Below are positions 35,064 through 44,317 of a stretch of 64,000 nucleotides of DNA, one piece after another. Origin of the DNA: Saccharicrinis sp965230625 (GTDB lineage Bacteria > Bacteroidota > Bacteroidia > Bacteroidales > Marinilabiliaceae); contig CBDDLL010000001.1 of assembly GCA_965230625.1 (NCBI GenBank), positions 3,286,001 to 3,350,000 of the forward strand. Reading direction: 5' to 3'. The position numbers and the translations under genes were made by a program. Positions within the stretch are counted from its first letter, which is position 1; every line of letters begins with the position of its first letter. Below the pieces are notes generated by a model that was not told the DNA's origin, did not search any database, and was given only the letters and a program-made list of their open reading frames with translations.

Positions 35064-35957
35064 TTAATCTTTTTCTTTTGAGATTTTCTTCAATGAACTT
35101 TTATAGTCAGAAGCAATATCGAATAGTTTTAATGTTTTTTTCCAGTTTAAGTCTGTTTTAAATAGGGGTATTCTGTATCTTCCATTTAGCATATAAGCTT
35201 TGTTGCCTTGCACTAATATCTCGTAAGGCATAGACGAAATACAATCGGTGCCGACCAATTCTAAAAGTTCTTTTTCAGGATTGTTTTTACCTTGAAAACT
35301 AATACCAAAAACTGCTATTTCTTTGTCGTGAAAAGTAAGTTCATAAACTAATGCACTATTTTCTAGTTCATTTAATAAATTATTTTTGATTATTGTTATA
35401 GCTTCTATATATTCCCCATACTCATTTAATTCAATAACATCTTCAAATCTGGCTAAAGTAGGTAAAAAATGATATGTACTTAATTCTTTTGCACTCATAT
35501 TTCTGCCAAAATATGTAGAGTCTGAAATTAATGGCTTCAATGCTCTTTTAACTAAAGAATCTGTCATTGAAGTCATTTTGCCAGCTTCATATTTATTGGC
35601 GCTATCGTTAAAATAAGCATGTCTTATGTAAAAAGGATTTATCATGGTGATATCTGTTTGATCACCATTTTTTACTAAACCAATTTTTAAAGCCGCACCG
35701 AAAGCACCTTTATTATTAACACTAGTAGCCATACTTGTCATTTGATCACATGAAAATATGATTACACAATAATCATCATTTAGATTTGGGTGGTACATCC
35801 CTAATATTTCGAATTCGTGCCCAAGAAGTAATTTGGTTATTTCTGCCGTTAATTCATTGACTGATTTTTGAGATTCTCCAAGCCGATAGTAGGGCTTTAC
35901 GGCCCAAACTGATACTACTACCACTAATATTAAAATTGTAGCTATTCCCCTTTTCAT
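35064..35957 (-). CDS. Hypothetical membrane-anchored or secreted protein
   Basis: 297 residues. One N-terminal hydrophobic segment (about 5-22), probably a membrane anchor or uncleaved signal. The first half (LGHEFEILGMYHPN ... YCVIIFSCDQ ... ALKIGLVKNGDQTDITMINPFY) loosely resembles DUF302-like folds, with a strand, a Cys-containing motif and N-P-x-Y. The second half is unassigned. No function can be named. It overlaps no gene but converges tightly with the RprY-like gene. Confidence 0.6.
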   Translation of the reverse strand: MKRGIATILILVVVVSVWAVKPYYRLGESQKSVNELTAEITKLLLGHEFEILGMYHPNLNDDYCVIIFSCDQMTSMATSVNNKGAFGAALKIGLVKNGDQTDITMINPFYIRHAYFNDSANKYEAGKMTSMTDSLVKRALKPLISDSTYFGRNMSAKELSTYHFLPTLARFEDVIELNEYGEYIEAITIIKNNLLNELENSALVYELTFHDKEIAVFGISFQGKNNPEKELLELVGTDCISSMPYEILVQGNKAYMLNGRYRIPLFKTDLNWKKTLKLFDIASDYKSSLKKISKEKD

Positions 35958-36122
35958 TCCTTATGTTGCCTAAAATAATGCCCTTTATTTAGGGGGCAAT
36001 ATAACAAAGAAATTTGTAATTTAACAGTTGTTAACAAATATTTTTATTATTTAAATTTGTAAAGTAACAATCTTAAAAATGAAATAAAATTATAGAGTGA
36101 AATTGGGTGAAGTTGTTATTCT

Positions 36123-37241
36123 TTAATACTCTACTTTTTTCTTTTTACGTTTAATTTTTAATCTTTGCTTTACTGTATAAATCAATACTTTTTGCTTTTT
36201 TCCTTTTAGTTGAATTGATCCTACATCTTTAAATGCAAATTCTTTTTTATCTTCTAATGCTTCGTATAAAACACCTGATATTAAAAGGTTCTGTTTGTAT
36301 TCATTACATGTTGATTCTATCCTTGCAGCTGTATTAATTGTATCTCCGTTATATGAAATATCTCTACGTATGCTACCTACTTGCAGTACCATTACTTTAC
36401 CAATGTGTAAACCGGCTTTAAACTTAGGAGCTTCGCCATATTTTCTTCGATAATACCTTGAGCGTCGTTCAATAACTCTTAAAAATGCAAAAAATGCTTT
36501 GATACAATTATTGTTTGTTACGCCTTTTCGTTCATTCCAAATAACAATAGCTCCATCGCCTAAATATTGATATATTTCACCATGGTAATTATATAAAACA
36601 GACATGTCGTTAAAAACATCCTGCACCAAACGGCTAAATTTTTCATGTCCCAATACTTCTGCTCTGGTTGTAGAAGATTTCATATCAATAAACATGAATA
36701 TCTTTTTTTCTTCACTAGGTTTGTTTAATCGTCCAAAAAACCAGTTAAAAAAATTACCAACACCTATTTTTTTATACATCTCTTTAAATGTACTGTTGCC
36801 AATGCAAACCAAATAAAAGTAGCTTGAGAAACGTATGTGATCTATGGTAAAATCAGGAATATACTTTAAAAAAGTTTGGTAATCTCTTATGCTTTTAATA
36901 TTAAGGTTTTTATTTGCTGCTAAATAGAGAAGTATAAAAGCTAAAGCAAAATATAGGAGCGATCGTAAAAATACCATAGTTCTTATGGGGGAGAACCTAA
37001 GAATACGATCTGAGAAAAGCATGTCGAGAAAAGTAAAGAGAAATGCAACAACTACACTGACAAAAACTGTGTTGGCATAAATTGAATCAATAGATAATAT
37101 TCCAAAGTAATTGACAAATATGGTTGTATTGCCTGTTAGGAACAAATAAAAGAATAATGCAGCATTCCAAAACAACAGGTGATATCTGAATGCCTTGAAA
37201 ATATGGGTAAACCAAATTTTAAGTTTTTCTTTTAAGAACAT
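36123..37241 (-). CDS. Membrane class III nucleotide cyclase
   Basis: 372 residues. About four membrane helices in the first 110 residues, then a class III cyclase domain about 178-355. Metal-binding Asp residues are D186 (FMFID186MKSSTT) and D229 (YQYLGD229GAIVIW). Transition-state Asn and Arg are N303 and R307 (TINTAARIES). The residues that set ATP preference in classic adenylate cyclases are changed: the Lys position is Gln (Q-Y-L-G-D) and the Asp position is Ser (S-Y-N-G-D). The product, cAMP or another nucleotide, is thus uncertain. C-terminal tail is strongly basic (RLKIKRKKKKVEY). Confidence 0.85.
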   Translation of the reverse strand: MFLKEKLKIWFTHIFKAFRYHLLFWNAALFFYLFLTGNTTIFVNYFGILSIDSIYANTVFVSVVVAFLFTFLDMLFSDRILRFSPIRTMVFLRSLLYFALAFILLYLAANKNLNIKSIRDYQTFLKYIPDFTIDHIRFSSYFYLVCIGNSTFKEMYKKIGVGNFFNWFFGRLNKPSEEKKIFMFIDMKSSTTRAEVLGHEKFSRLVQDVFNDMSVLYNYHGEIYQYLGDGAIVIWNERKGVTNNNCIKAFFAFLRVIERRSRYYRRKYGEAPKFKAGLHIGKVMVLQVGSIRRDISYNGDTINTAARIESTCNEYKQNLLISGVLYEALEDKKEFAFKDVGSIQLKGKKQKVLIYTVKQRLKIKRKKKKVEY

Positions 37242-37443
37242 TTATTTCAACACTATCTAAATATACAAGTTGAATATAATTTAACCTGCTTCACAAAACT
37301 TTTGTATGTACATTTTATTTGCAGTAATAGTTACATTCAAGGCAAATCAGTTATTAACAATCAATAAAAGATTAATCTAATTTTTGGAATTTAAGTATTA
37401 TAAAATTGCTTTGTAATAATAGGATTTTGTGCAATTATGAAAT

Positions 37444-37474
37444 AAAAAATCCACCTCAAAGTTGGGTGGATTTA
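37444..37474 (-). terminator. Terminator after flavodiiron protein gene
   Basis: AAATCCACC / GGTGGATTT stem, 9-base loop; read on the minus strand it is followed by a run of T residues, 27 bases past the stop codon. Confidence 0.8.
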
Positions 37475-37500
37475 TGTAGATGTAAAATATTTTTCGTTAT

Positions 37501-38697
37501 CTATCTGTCAGCTTTAAGTCTGTCAGCCATTGCTTTACCTAGCTGAAGACAAGCTTCGTATTTATCTGCTTTAAGAGCATGTTTTTCTTCAACGCTATCA
37601 CCAATAATTTCCCATTTTAGTTCTTCTCCAATGGCTGTCAGTTTTTTAACAGCTGCACCTGCCCAAGAGAATGATCCTAATATTCCTAAATAGTGGTTTT
37701 GCACACCCATATGAACCAATTTAGTTGTCAGTGATTCCATATTTGGGTGTAACTCATTGCAATATGTAGGACTGGCTAAAATAAGCCCTTTGTACTTAAA
37801 AATATCTGAAATAATAAATGAAGCATGGGTTTTAGAAACATCATGTACACGAATATGCTTAATACCGTTTTCTGCCAATTCTCTGGCTACAGCTTCTGCC
37901 ATTTCTTCAGTGTTTCCATACATCGAAGCATAAGCAACTACTACGCCTTCTTCTGTTTCGTATTTGCTCCAACGATCGTACATACCAATTACCTCATTAA
38001 TATAATTTCTCCAAATAGGACCATGAGTTGAAGCAATCATTTTAATATCTAGTCCACCAAGCTTATTCAGTGCTTTTTGAACAGGGGAACCATATTTACC
38101 TACAATGTTTGAATAATATCTACGCATTTCATCGCGGTAATATTCAAAATCAAATTCATCGTCAAAGATACCACCATCCAGAGTGCCAAAAGTTCCAAAT
38201 GCATCAGCAGAAAACAGGATCTTTTCACTAGACTCGAAGGTTACCATTGTTTCTGGCCAGTGTACCATAGGAACTAAGTGAAAATTCAATGTATGTTTTC
38301 CTAGACTTAGAGTATCACCTTCTTTTACTTCGATGGTATTATCTTTAATTCCAAAATATCCTTCGAGCATAGGTAATGTTTTTTTGTTACCTACAATCTG
38401 AATATTAGGATACATTTTTTTGATAATGTCAATTGAACCACCATGGTCTGGTTCCATATGGTTTACAATTAAGTAATCAATTGGACGTTCACCAATAATG
38501 GCTTTAATCTTTTTAAGGTATTTTTCAACTTGCCCTATTTCAACTGAGTCAATCAAAGCAATTTTTTCGTCGTTAATTACATACGAATTATATGCTACAC
38601 CTCGATCAATGGGCCACATGTTTTCAAACAAATGAGTTCTTCTATCGTTTACTCCAACATAAAAAACATCATCAGTTAACTTTACTGGCTTATACAT
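37501..38697 (-). CDS. Flavodiiron protein (A-type flavoprotein)
   Basis: 398 residues, standard two-domain length. The metallo-beta-lactamase-like domain carries the diiron ligands H80-M-E82-P-D84-H85, H146, D165 and H225. The C-terminal flavodoxin domain starts near 250 (VVAYASMYGNTEEMAEAV) and binds FMN. These enzymes reduce O2 to water and/or NO to N2O and protect anaerobes. No rubredoxin gene is adjacent, so its electron donor is elsewhere. Fits the anaerobic enzymes elsewhere in the window. A promoter-like TATTTTTG lies 38 bases upstream. Confidence 0.95.
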   Translation of the reverse strand: MYKPVKLTDDVFYVGVNDRRTHLFENMWPIDRGVAYNSYVINDEKIALIDSVEIGQVEKYLKKIKAIIGERPIDYLIVNHMEPDHGGSIDIIKKMYPNIQIVGNKKTLPMLEGYFGIKDNTIEVKEGDTLSLGKHTLNFHLVPMVHWPETMVTFESSEKILFSADAFGTFGTLDGGIFDDEFDFEYYRDEMRRYYSNIVGKYGSPVQKALNKLGGLDIKMIASTHGPIWRNYINEVIGMYDRWSKYETEEGVVVAYASMYGNTEEMAEAVARELAENGIKHIRVHDVSKTHASFIISDIFKYKGLILASPTYCNELHPNMESLTTKLVHMGVQNHYLGILGSFSWAGAAVKKLTAIGEELKWEIIGDSVEEKHALKADKYEACLQLGKAMADRLKADR

Positions 38698-38734
38698 ATT
38701 TAAGTTATTTTATTTATTTCGGTATTTGAGTGCA

Positions 38735-38764
38735 CAAAAATATATAAATCATTCTATTCTTAAA
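38735..38764 (-). promoter_or_regulatory. Putative flavodiiron gene promoter
   Basis: Minus strand: TTTA (38764 to 38761), 18 bases, then TATTTTTG (38742 to 38735), close to the Bacteroidota consensus. Confidence 0.45.
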
Positions 38765-38812
38765 ATAATATTCTATTTTTTAGGGCTGAGAATATTAGAT
38801 GTAGATTTATTT

Positions 38813-39259
38813 TTACAGCTTCCTTATTAATAGCCATGTATCACTGTATTTTTCATGATTATTTCTAATTGTGCTAACTTTATCTCTGGCATTATTTTCT
38901 TCATTATAAGCTGCAACTGATACTCTATACAATCCATTTTCGTTTTCCAGAATAATTGGAGTAAAACCTTCTTGATTTAGTGTAGCTTTGTAATTGCGTG
39001 CATTGTCTAATACCTTAAAAGATCCAATTATTACATAATATTTTTGTGCAATATCTTCTTTAGATTCAATTACCTTAACCTTTTCTTCTTTTATAACAAT
39101 TGGTTTTGGGTTTGATTTTTTTACAGTTGGTTTTACTTTAGGTTCTTCTTTTACATAAGGCGAATCACTATCACTAAAACTAGAACTACCGGTATTCTCT
39201 AAAGATCTGCAGCTAATTAATGCTGTGGATAAGGCGGTTATTAGAAATAACTTATTCAT
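38813..39259 (-). CDS. SPOR-domain lipoprotein
   Basis: 148 residues. Lipoprotein signal with lipobox LISC (Cys17), a Lys/Pro/Glu-rich linker (about 38-65), and a SPOR domain about 70-148 (KYYVIIGSFKVLDNARNYKATLNQEGF ... GLYRVSVAAYN split in two blocks). SPOR domains bind peptidoglycan lacking stem peptides, mostly at the division septum. Divergent from mltG, another peptidoglycan gene, 160 bases away. Confidence 0.85.
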   Translation of the reverse strand: MNKLFLITALSTALISCRSLENTGSSSFSDSDSPYVKEEPKVKPTVKKSNPKPIVIKEEKVKVIESKEDIAQKYYVIIGSFKVLDNARNYKATLNQEGFTPIILENENGLYRVSVAAYNEENNARDKVSTIRNNHEKYSDTWLLIRKL

Positions 39260-39367
39260 TACTACTTTTTTTATTAGAATTCTCTTTTTATTTCTTCAAA
39301 AATATAACATTCTTTGCAAAACTTTTTAATTATTTTTGATACGAAGATATCAAAAAATAGCATGAAT

Positions 39368-39396
39368 TTTGTTTAATGAAACAATTGCTATTTTTG
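39368..39396 (+). promoter_or_regulatory. Putative mltG promoter
   Basis: TTTG (39368-39371), 17 bases, then TATTTTTG (39389-39396), 24 bases before the mltG ATG. Confidence 0.45.
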
Positions 39397-39419
39397 AGAA
39401 GTTTTACCAAAAACAATGA

Positions 39420-40493
39420 ATGAAAAATAAAGTAAAAAAGACTAAGCGAAAAATGACCAGAACAATTAGGAGAATGGGACTTTTTATGGTTATTTTAGTT
39501 TTTATCGCCATTTTAATAGGAGGAAGGTTCTATCGTTATATTAATGCAGCTAATGTTGATTTGAATCAAGCGAAAACTGCGTATTTACATATTCCCAATG
39601 GAACTTCGTTTGCTGAATTAAAATCAATTCTAGAGGAGCAGGGCATAATAAAAGATATGGAAAGTTTTGTGTGGGTTGCACAAAAAAAGGAATACACTAA
39701 TAAAATTAAAGGGGGGCGTTATAAATTAGTTGATCAAATGTCAAATAATCAATTGATTAACTTGTTGCGTAGCGGTAAACAAGAACCTGTAAAAATTACT
39801 TTTAATAATATTAGAAAAGTAGAACAGTTAGCTTCGGTTATTAGTAAAAAACTAATGTTAGATTCTTTAGAGCTATTACAATTGTTTAGTAATGATGGTT
39901 ATATAGATAGTATTGGTTTTGATAAAAAGACATTGCCATGCTTATTTCTTCCTAATACTTATGAAATGTATTGGAATACTGATGCTAAGGGATTTGTTAA
40001 AAGAATGAAAAAAGAGTATAATAAATTCTGGACACAAGAGAGAGTAGAAAAAGCTGAAGAAAGAGGTTTAAGTCTTGTTGAAGTTTCTGTTTTAGCTTCA
40101 ATTGTTGATGAAGAAACGCAGAAAAAAGATGAAAAACCAATAGTTGCGGGATTATATTTAAATAGACTTGATATTGGAATGCGACTACAAGCAGATCCAA
40201 CATTAAAATATGCTCTAGGTGATTTTACAATAAAAAGATTGTTAGATGATGATAAGTTGATAAATTCACCATATAATACTTACAAATATTCAGGCTTACC
40301 TCCTGGACCAATAAGAATTCCTTCTATTGCAGGTATAAAATCAGTATTAAATGCCGATGATCACAAGTATTTATACATGTGTGCAAAGGAGGATTTTTCA
40401 GGATATCATAATTTTGCAAAAACATTAGGGCAACATAACATAAACGCTGCTAAATATCGAAGGGAGCTTAATAAAAGAGGAATTAGAAGATAG
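39420..40493 (+). CDS. mltG: Endolytic peptidoglycan transglycosylase MltG
   Basis: 357 residues. Basic N-terminus, one membrane helix about 20-40, a LysM-like region about 50-115 (IPNGTSFAELKSILEEQGII), and the YceG catalytic domain with VSVLASIVDEET (conserved Glu of the A-S-I-V-x-x-E-T motif, E232), YLNRLDIGMRLQADPTLKYAL and YKYSGLPPGPIRIPSIAGI. MltG cuts nascent glycan strands and sets their length. The ATG at 39420 is preceded by an out-of-phase ATG at 39416 that stops after four codons. Converges with dapF. Confidence 0.95.
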   Translation: MKNKVKKTKRKMTRTIRRMGLFMVILVFIAILIGGRFYRYINAANVDLNQAKTAYLHIPNGTSFAELKSILEEQGIIKDMESFVWVAQKKEYTNKIKGGRYKLVDQMSNNQLINLLRSGKQEPVKITFNNIRKVEQLASVISKKLMLDSLELLQLFSNDGYIDSIGFDKKTLPCLFLPNTYEMYWNTDAKGFVKRMKKEYNKFWTQERVEKAEERGLSLVEVSVLASIVDEETQKKDEKPIVAGLYLNRLDIGMRLQADPTLKYALGDFTIKRLLDDDKLINSPYNTYKYSGLPPGPIRIPSIAGIKSVLNADDHKYLYMCAKEDFSGYHNFAKTLGQHNINAAKYRRELNKRGIRR

Positions 40494-40502
40494 GTTTTAG
40501 TG

Positions 40503-40552
40503 ATCAGTTAACAGTAATCAGCTAACAAATACCTATTTGAGTGTTAACTGAT
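40503..40552. terminator. Long inverted repeat between mltG and dapF
   Basis: ATCAGTTAACA (40503-40513) pairs exactly with TGTTAACTGAT (40542-40552), 28-base loop. It lies between two convergent genes and lacks strong T runs, so termination is possible but not sure. Confidence 0.45.
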
Positions 40553-40565
40553 AACTGTTCAATGT

Positions 40566-41357
40566 TTAAATCTCAATGCTTCCTTTAAAAACAAAAGTAG
40601 TAGGGCCAATTAACCAAATGTTGTTAAAGCCTTTTGTGATATCACCCTCGAAATGTACTTCAAGTTTTCCTCCTTTTACATCAATTTGATACGATTTACT
40701 CAATTTATTTTTAGCATAGGTACTTATTGCTGAAGCGACCACACCTGTTCCACATGAGTATGTTTCGTCTTCAACACCTCTTTCGTATGTTCTAACTTTA
40801 ATTTTGTTACCTTCAAGTTCTTCTACAAAGTTTACATTTGTACCGTTGGGCATGAACTTATCTGAATACCTGATTTCGCTACCTGTTTTTACAATGTCAA
40901 TTGCTTCAATATCATTGTTAAAAGTAACATAATGAGGTGATCCTGTATTTAGGAAATAATAACTATTGTTAATATCAATTTGATTAACATTCGACATTAA
41001 TAAGCTTACAATACCATTGCAGTATTTTGCTTTGTGCATTCCGTCAACAGCTTCAAAACAAAAATTCTCTTTGTTATTTACTACTCCAATATTAACAGCA
41101 AAGGCTGCAATGCATCTACCGCCATTGCCACACATCGATGCTTCTTTTCCATCGCTATTATAATATCGCATTGTAAAGTCTACCTCTGGGGAGTCATGAT
41201 TTTCTAATAACATAAGGCCATCTGCTCCAATGCCCATACGTCTATGGCAAAGAAAACTGACAAGTTCAATGTTTTGACTGTCAAATTTACTATCTCGATT
41301 GTCTATAATTATGAAATCATTACCCGTTCCTTGGTACTTGTAAAAATCAATATTCAT
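40566..41357 (-). CDS. dapF: Diaminopimelate epimerase
   Basis: 263 residues. Both catalytic cysteines are present: C76 in SMCGNGGRC and C202 in YSCGTGVVAS. N-terminal FYKYQGTGNDFIIIDNR is the family signature. It interconverts LL- and meso-diaminopimelate for lysine and peptidoglycan synthesis, without a cofactor. Slightly shorter than the E. coli enzyme (274). Next to mltG and the SPOR lipoprotein gene, so three peptidoglycan-related genes lie together, though not in one operon. Confidence 0.96.
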   Translation of the reverse strand: MNIDFYKYQGTGNDFIIIDNRDSKFDSQNIELVSFLCHRRMGIGADGLMLLENHDSPEVDFTMRYYNSDGKEASMCGNGGRCIAAFAVNIGVVNNKENFCFEAVDGMHKAKYCNGIVSLLMSNVNQIDINNSYYFLNTGSPHYVTFNNDIEAIDIVKTGSEIRYSDKFMPNGTNVNFVEELEGNKIKVRTYERGVEDETYSCGTGVVASAISTYAKNKLSKSYQIDVKGGKLEVHFEGDITKGFNNIWLIGPTTFVFKGSIEI

Positions 41358-41424
41358 CTATTAACAAATAAAAGTGATTGATAGTTATTGAATTTTGCTT
41401 AGGTTCTGTTTAGAAAATAGTGAA

Positions 41425-41432
41425 CAAAGTTA
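41425..41432 (-). promoter_or_regulatory. Putative dapF -7 element
   Basis: TAACTTTG on the minus strand matches TAnnTTTG, about 68 bases before the dapF ATG. The -33 box is not obvious. Confidence 0.4.
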
Positions 41433-41576
41433 ACGAAAAATCAGTTAAAATTAAGTTAACACTATCTAATAATTATGACATAGGCATGTTATTTGCCAAC
41501 TTTGAAGGAGGAAAAAAATTACTATCTAATTTATAGAAATGTAATTGCTTTAAGAATTAAACTAAAAGATTAAGTT

Positions 41577-43052
41577 ATGAATGTAAGAAAAATATTTTTT
41601 GTGTTCCTGGCAGCCGTTCTTGGAGGAATTGTAGGAGTATATGCCTTTGTATTATTTGTTAAATCTCCAAAAGAAATAGTTACTATTGAAAAACAAATGG
41701 TACCGGCTGCAAGATATGCATCAATAGGTGCAGCAGTGCCTGCAGGAGTACCCGACTTTACTGTGGCTGCAGAAAAATCAGTAGAGGCAGTAGTTCATGT
41801 TATGACTAAAGCTACTGTATCCGGAAATGGTTATTCACACGGAAATCCTTTTTACGATTTCTTTTTTGGACCAAGAGGAGGGATGTCACCAGATAGATCT
41901 CCTGTTATGGGATCAGGATCGGGAGTAATAATTTCTGAAGATGGATTTATTATTACAAATAATCACGTTATTGATAAAGCAGATGCTATTGAGGTAATTT
42001 TGAATGACAGGCGTTCCTACGAAGCAACTTTAGTAGGTACAGATCCTACAACAGATATTGCGTTGTTAAAAATTGAAGATAAAGGATTAAGATATTTAAC
42101 GTTTGGTGATTCTGATAATATAAAAATTGGAGAATGGGTTTTAGCTGTAGGTAATCCTTTTAATTTAACTTCAACAGTAACAGCGGGTATTGTAAGTGCA
42201 AAATCCAGAAGTATAAATATTCTTAGAAATCGTAATCAACCAATGGGAATTGAATCTTTTATTCAAACTGATGCTGCTGTAAATCCAGGTAATAGTGGAG
42301 GAGCGTTAGTAAATACTTTGGGAGAATTAATTGGTATTAATACTGCAATAGCATCTCAAACAGGATCTTATGCTGGATATTCTTTTGCTGTTCCGATTAG
42401 TATTGCAAAGAAGGTTGTTGCTGATTTAAAAGAGTTTGGGGAGGTTCAAAGAGCCTTTATAGGAGTGCAGATTGAAGGTGTAACAGCCGAATTAGCAGAA
42501 AAACTTGAACTAGATGAGGTTGAAGGTGTTTATGTAGGAGGAGTTACTGTTAATGGTGGGGCAGATAAAGCAGGTATTAAAGAAGGAGATGTTATATTAA
42601 GTATTGATGGACTGGATGTTAATACTAACGCAGAACTAATTGAAAGAGTAAGTCAACACCGTCCGGGAGATAAGGTGAATTTAGTTGTAAAAAGGGATGG
42701 AAAAAGAAAACAATTTACCGTAATTTTACGTAACAGTTATGGTTCTACTGATTTGGTGAATGAGAAGAAAGGATTATCTGATTTGTTGGGAGCCGAGCTT
42801 AGAGAATTAACTGATGACGAGAAGCGAAGATTCGGTATTGGCTATGGTATGAAAATTGTTAATTTAGACAATGGGAAATTAAAACAAAGTGGAATCGAAG
42901 AAGGGTATATAATCTTGAAAGCCAACAGAGAACCAGTAGGTAGTATTGCAGACTTGAAAAGAGTTATTGCTTCTACGGATGGTGGTTTATTTATCACAGG
43001 AATATATCCAAACGGACAAGTTGCCTATTATGCTATTAATCTTGGAGATTAG
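41577..43052 (+). CDS. DegP/HtrA-type periplasmic serine protease
   Basis: 491 residues. N-terminal membrane or signal segment about 6-28, trypsin-like domain with triad H130 (TNNH130VID), D160 (TTD160IALLKI) and S240 (NPGNS240GGALV), then two PDZ domains (about 280-370, GVYVGGVTVNGGADKAGIKEG; and about 390-485). This matches Do/DegP quality-control proteases, acting on misfolded envelope proteins. The gene starts 219 bases after the divergent dapF. No sigma-E-type promoter was recognised; a GTTATTTG near 41489 may be a weak -7. Confidence 0.93.
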   Translation: MNVRKIFFVFLAAVLGGIVGVYAFVLFVKSPKEIVTIEKQMVPAARYASIGAAVPAGVPDFTVAAEKSVEAVVHVMTKATVSGNGYSHGNPFYDFFFGPRGGMSPDRSPVMGSGSGVIISEDGFIITNNHVIDKADAIEVILNDRRSYEATLVGTDPTTDIALLKIEDKGLRYLTFGDSDNIKIGEWVLAVGNPFNLTSTVTAGIVSAKSRSINILRNRNQPMGIESFIQTDAAVNPGNSGGALVNTLGELIGINTAIASQTGSYAGYSFAVPISIAKKVVADLKEFGEVQRAFIGVQIEGVTAELAEKLELDEVEGVYVGGVTVNGGADKAGIKEGDVILSIDGLDVNTNAELIERVSQHRPGDKVNLVVKRDGKRKQFTVILRNSYGSTDLVNEKKGLSDLLGAELRELTDDEKRRFGIGYGMKIVNLDNGKLKQSGIEEGYIILKANREPVGSIADLKRVIASTDGGLFITGIYPNGQVAYYAINLGD

Positions 43053-43088
43053 TAATATATTAATTTGTCTCACTCTTTGATTAAATAG

Positions 43089-43119
43089 TTGGATATTTTA
43101 TTAAAAAAGTATAATTTTG
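43089..43119 (+). promoter_or_regulatory. rpoD promoter
   Basis: TTG (43089-43091), 20 bases, then TAATTTTG (43112-43119), a good Bacteroidota promoter. Start of transcription near 43126, about 17 bases before the ATG. Confidence 0.65.
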
Positions 43120-43142
43120 CGCCACATTTTGCATAACAGAAT

Positions 43143-44003
43143 ATGAGACAACTTAAAATAACAAAATCAATTACTAATCGTGAGAGTGCTTCTTTAGATA
43201 AGTATCTTCAGGAGATTGGTCGCGAAGAATTGATATCAGTAGAGGAAGAAGTAGAACTGGCTCAGCGAATTAAGAAAGGTGATCAAGTTGCCCTAGAAAA
43301 GCTAACTAGAGCTAACCTACGATTTGTTGTTTCGGTTGCTAAACAATATCAAAACCAAGGATTAAGTTTACCAGATTTAATTAACGAAGGTAATCTTGGT
43401 TTGATTAAAGCTGCCGAAAAGTTTGACGAAACACGTGGGTTTAAGTTTATTTCATATGCAGTTTGGTGGATTCGTCAGTCTATTCTTCAGGCTTTGGCAG
43501 AACAATCGAGAATTGTTAGGTTGCCCTTGAACCAAGTAGGTTCTTTAAACAAAATCAATAAGGCATACTCAAAATTTGAGCAAGAGAATGAGCGTAAGCC
43601 TTCTCCGGAAGAATTAGCAGATAAATTAGAGTTACCAGTTGATAAAGTAGCGGATACATTAAGGGTTTCTGGACGTCATATTTCAGTTGATGCTCCGTTT
43701 GTTGAAGGTGAGGATAATAGTTTACTTGATGTATTGGTAAATAGTGATTCCCCTAATGCTGATAAAACATTAATAAATGAATCGCTGGCTCGTGAAATTG
43801 AAAGAGCTTTGGCAACTTTAACAGAGAGAGAATCCGATATCATTAAATTATTCTTTGGTATTCAAACTCAGGAAATGACTCTTGAAGAAATAGGAGAAAG
43901 ATTTGGACTTACTCGTGAAAGAGTACGTCAAATCAAAGAAAAAGCTATTCGTAGGTTGAGACATACTTCAAGAAGTAAATTATTAAAATCATATTTAGGA
44001 TAA
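43143..44003 (+). CDS. rpoD: Primary RNA polymerase sigma factor (Bacteroidota type)
   Basis: 286 residues, short because region 1.1 is absent, as usual for the Bacteroidota primary sigma. Region 1.2 (SLDKYLQEIGREELIS), region 2 (LRFVVSVAKQYQNQGLSLPD, FKFISYAVWWIRQSILQAL), region 3 and region 4 (EEIGERFGLTRERVRQIKEKA) are intact. It recognises TTTG/TAnnTTTG promoters, which I find at several genes in this window, including its own. Confidence 0.97.
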   Translation: MRQLKITKSITNRESASLDKYLQEIGREELISVEEEVELAQRIKKGDQVALEKLTRANLRFVVSVAKQYQNQGLSLPDLINEGNLGLIKAAEKFDETRGFKFISYAVWWIRQSILQALAEQSRIVRLPLNQVGSLNKINKAYSKFEQENERKPSPEELADKLELPVDKVADTLRVSGRHISVDAPFVEGEDNSLLDVLVNSDSPNADKTLINESLAREIERALATLTERESDIIKLFFGIQTQEMTLEEIGERFGLTRERVRQIKEKAIRRLRHTSRSKLLKSYLG

Positions 44004-44029
44004 TATTCTGTTTAAGATATATGTTTAGG

Positions 44030-44056
44030 AAGCCGTTCTGTATAGAGCGGCTTTTT
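44030..44056 (+). terminator. rpoD terminator
   Basis: AAGCCGTTCT pairs with AGAGCGGCTT (one G-U), 4-base loop, T tail, 27 bases after the stop codon. Confidence 0.88.
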
Positions 44057-44249
44057 GTTTATATACAATTTAAATTAGGAACGTCCATTTGAAATACCTA
44101 CTTATTTAATTAATTTGCGATTTAAAATGAGAGCAATATGTGTTTATTCTTCACATCACAATTAAATAAATCTGGTAAAGGACTCTACGAGTGCTGGATT
44201 TGTTGATGCTCATTACTTTCCATTTAATTCACTTTCTATAAAATTTTCT

Positions 44250-44292
44250 ATTAGAATTTGTTAGATGTATTATTCTAATTTTAAATTCTAAT
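44250..44292 (+). promoter_or_regulatory. Candidate operator upstream of the HypD activase gene
   Basis: ATTAGAAT (44250-44257), its exact inverse ATTCTAAT (44272-44279) and a third copy ATTCTAAT (44285-44292), just 26 bases before the activase ATG. Repeated half-sites in such a place suggest a regulator site, though AT richness makes chance matches likelier. The rest of the 314-base gap holds the rpoD terminator and nothing else seen. Confidence 0.35.
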
Positions 44293-44317
44293 TCATATTA
44301 TTGATATTAAACTTTAC

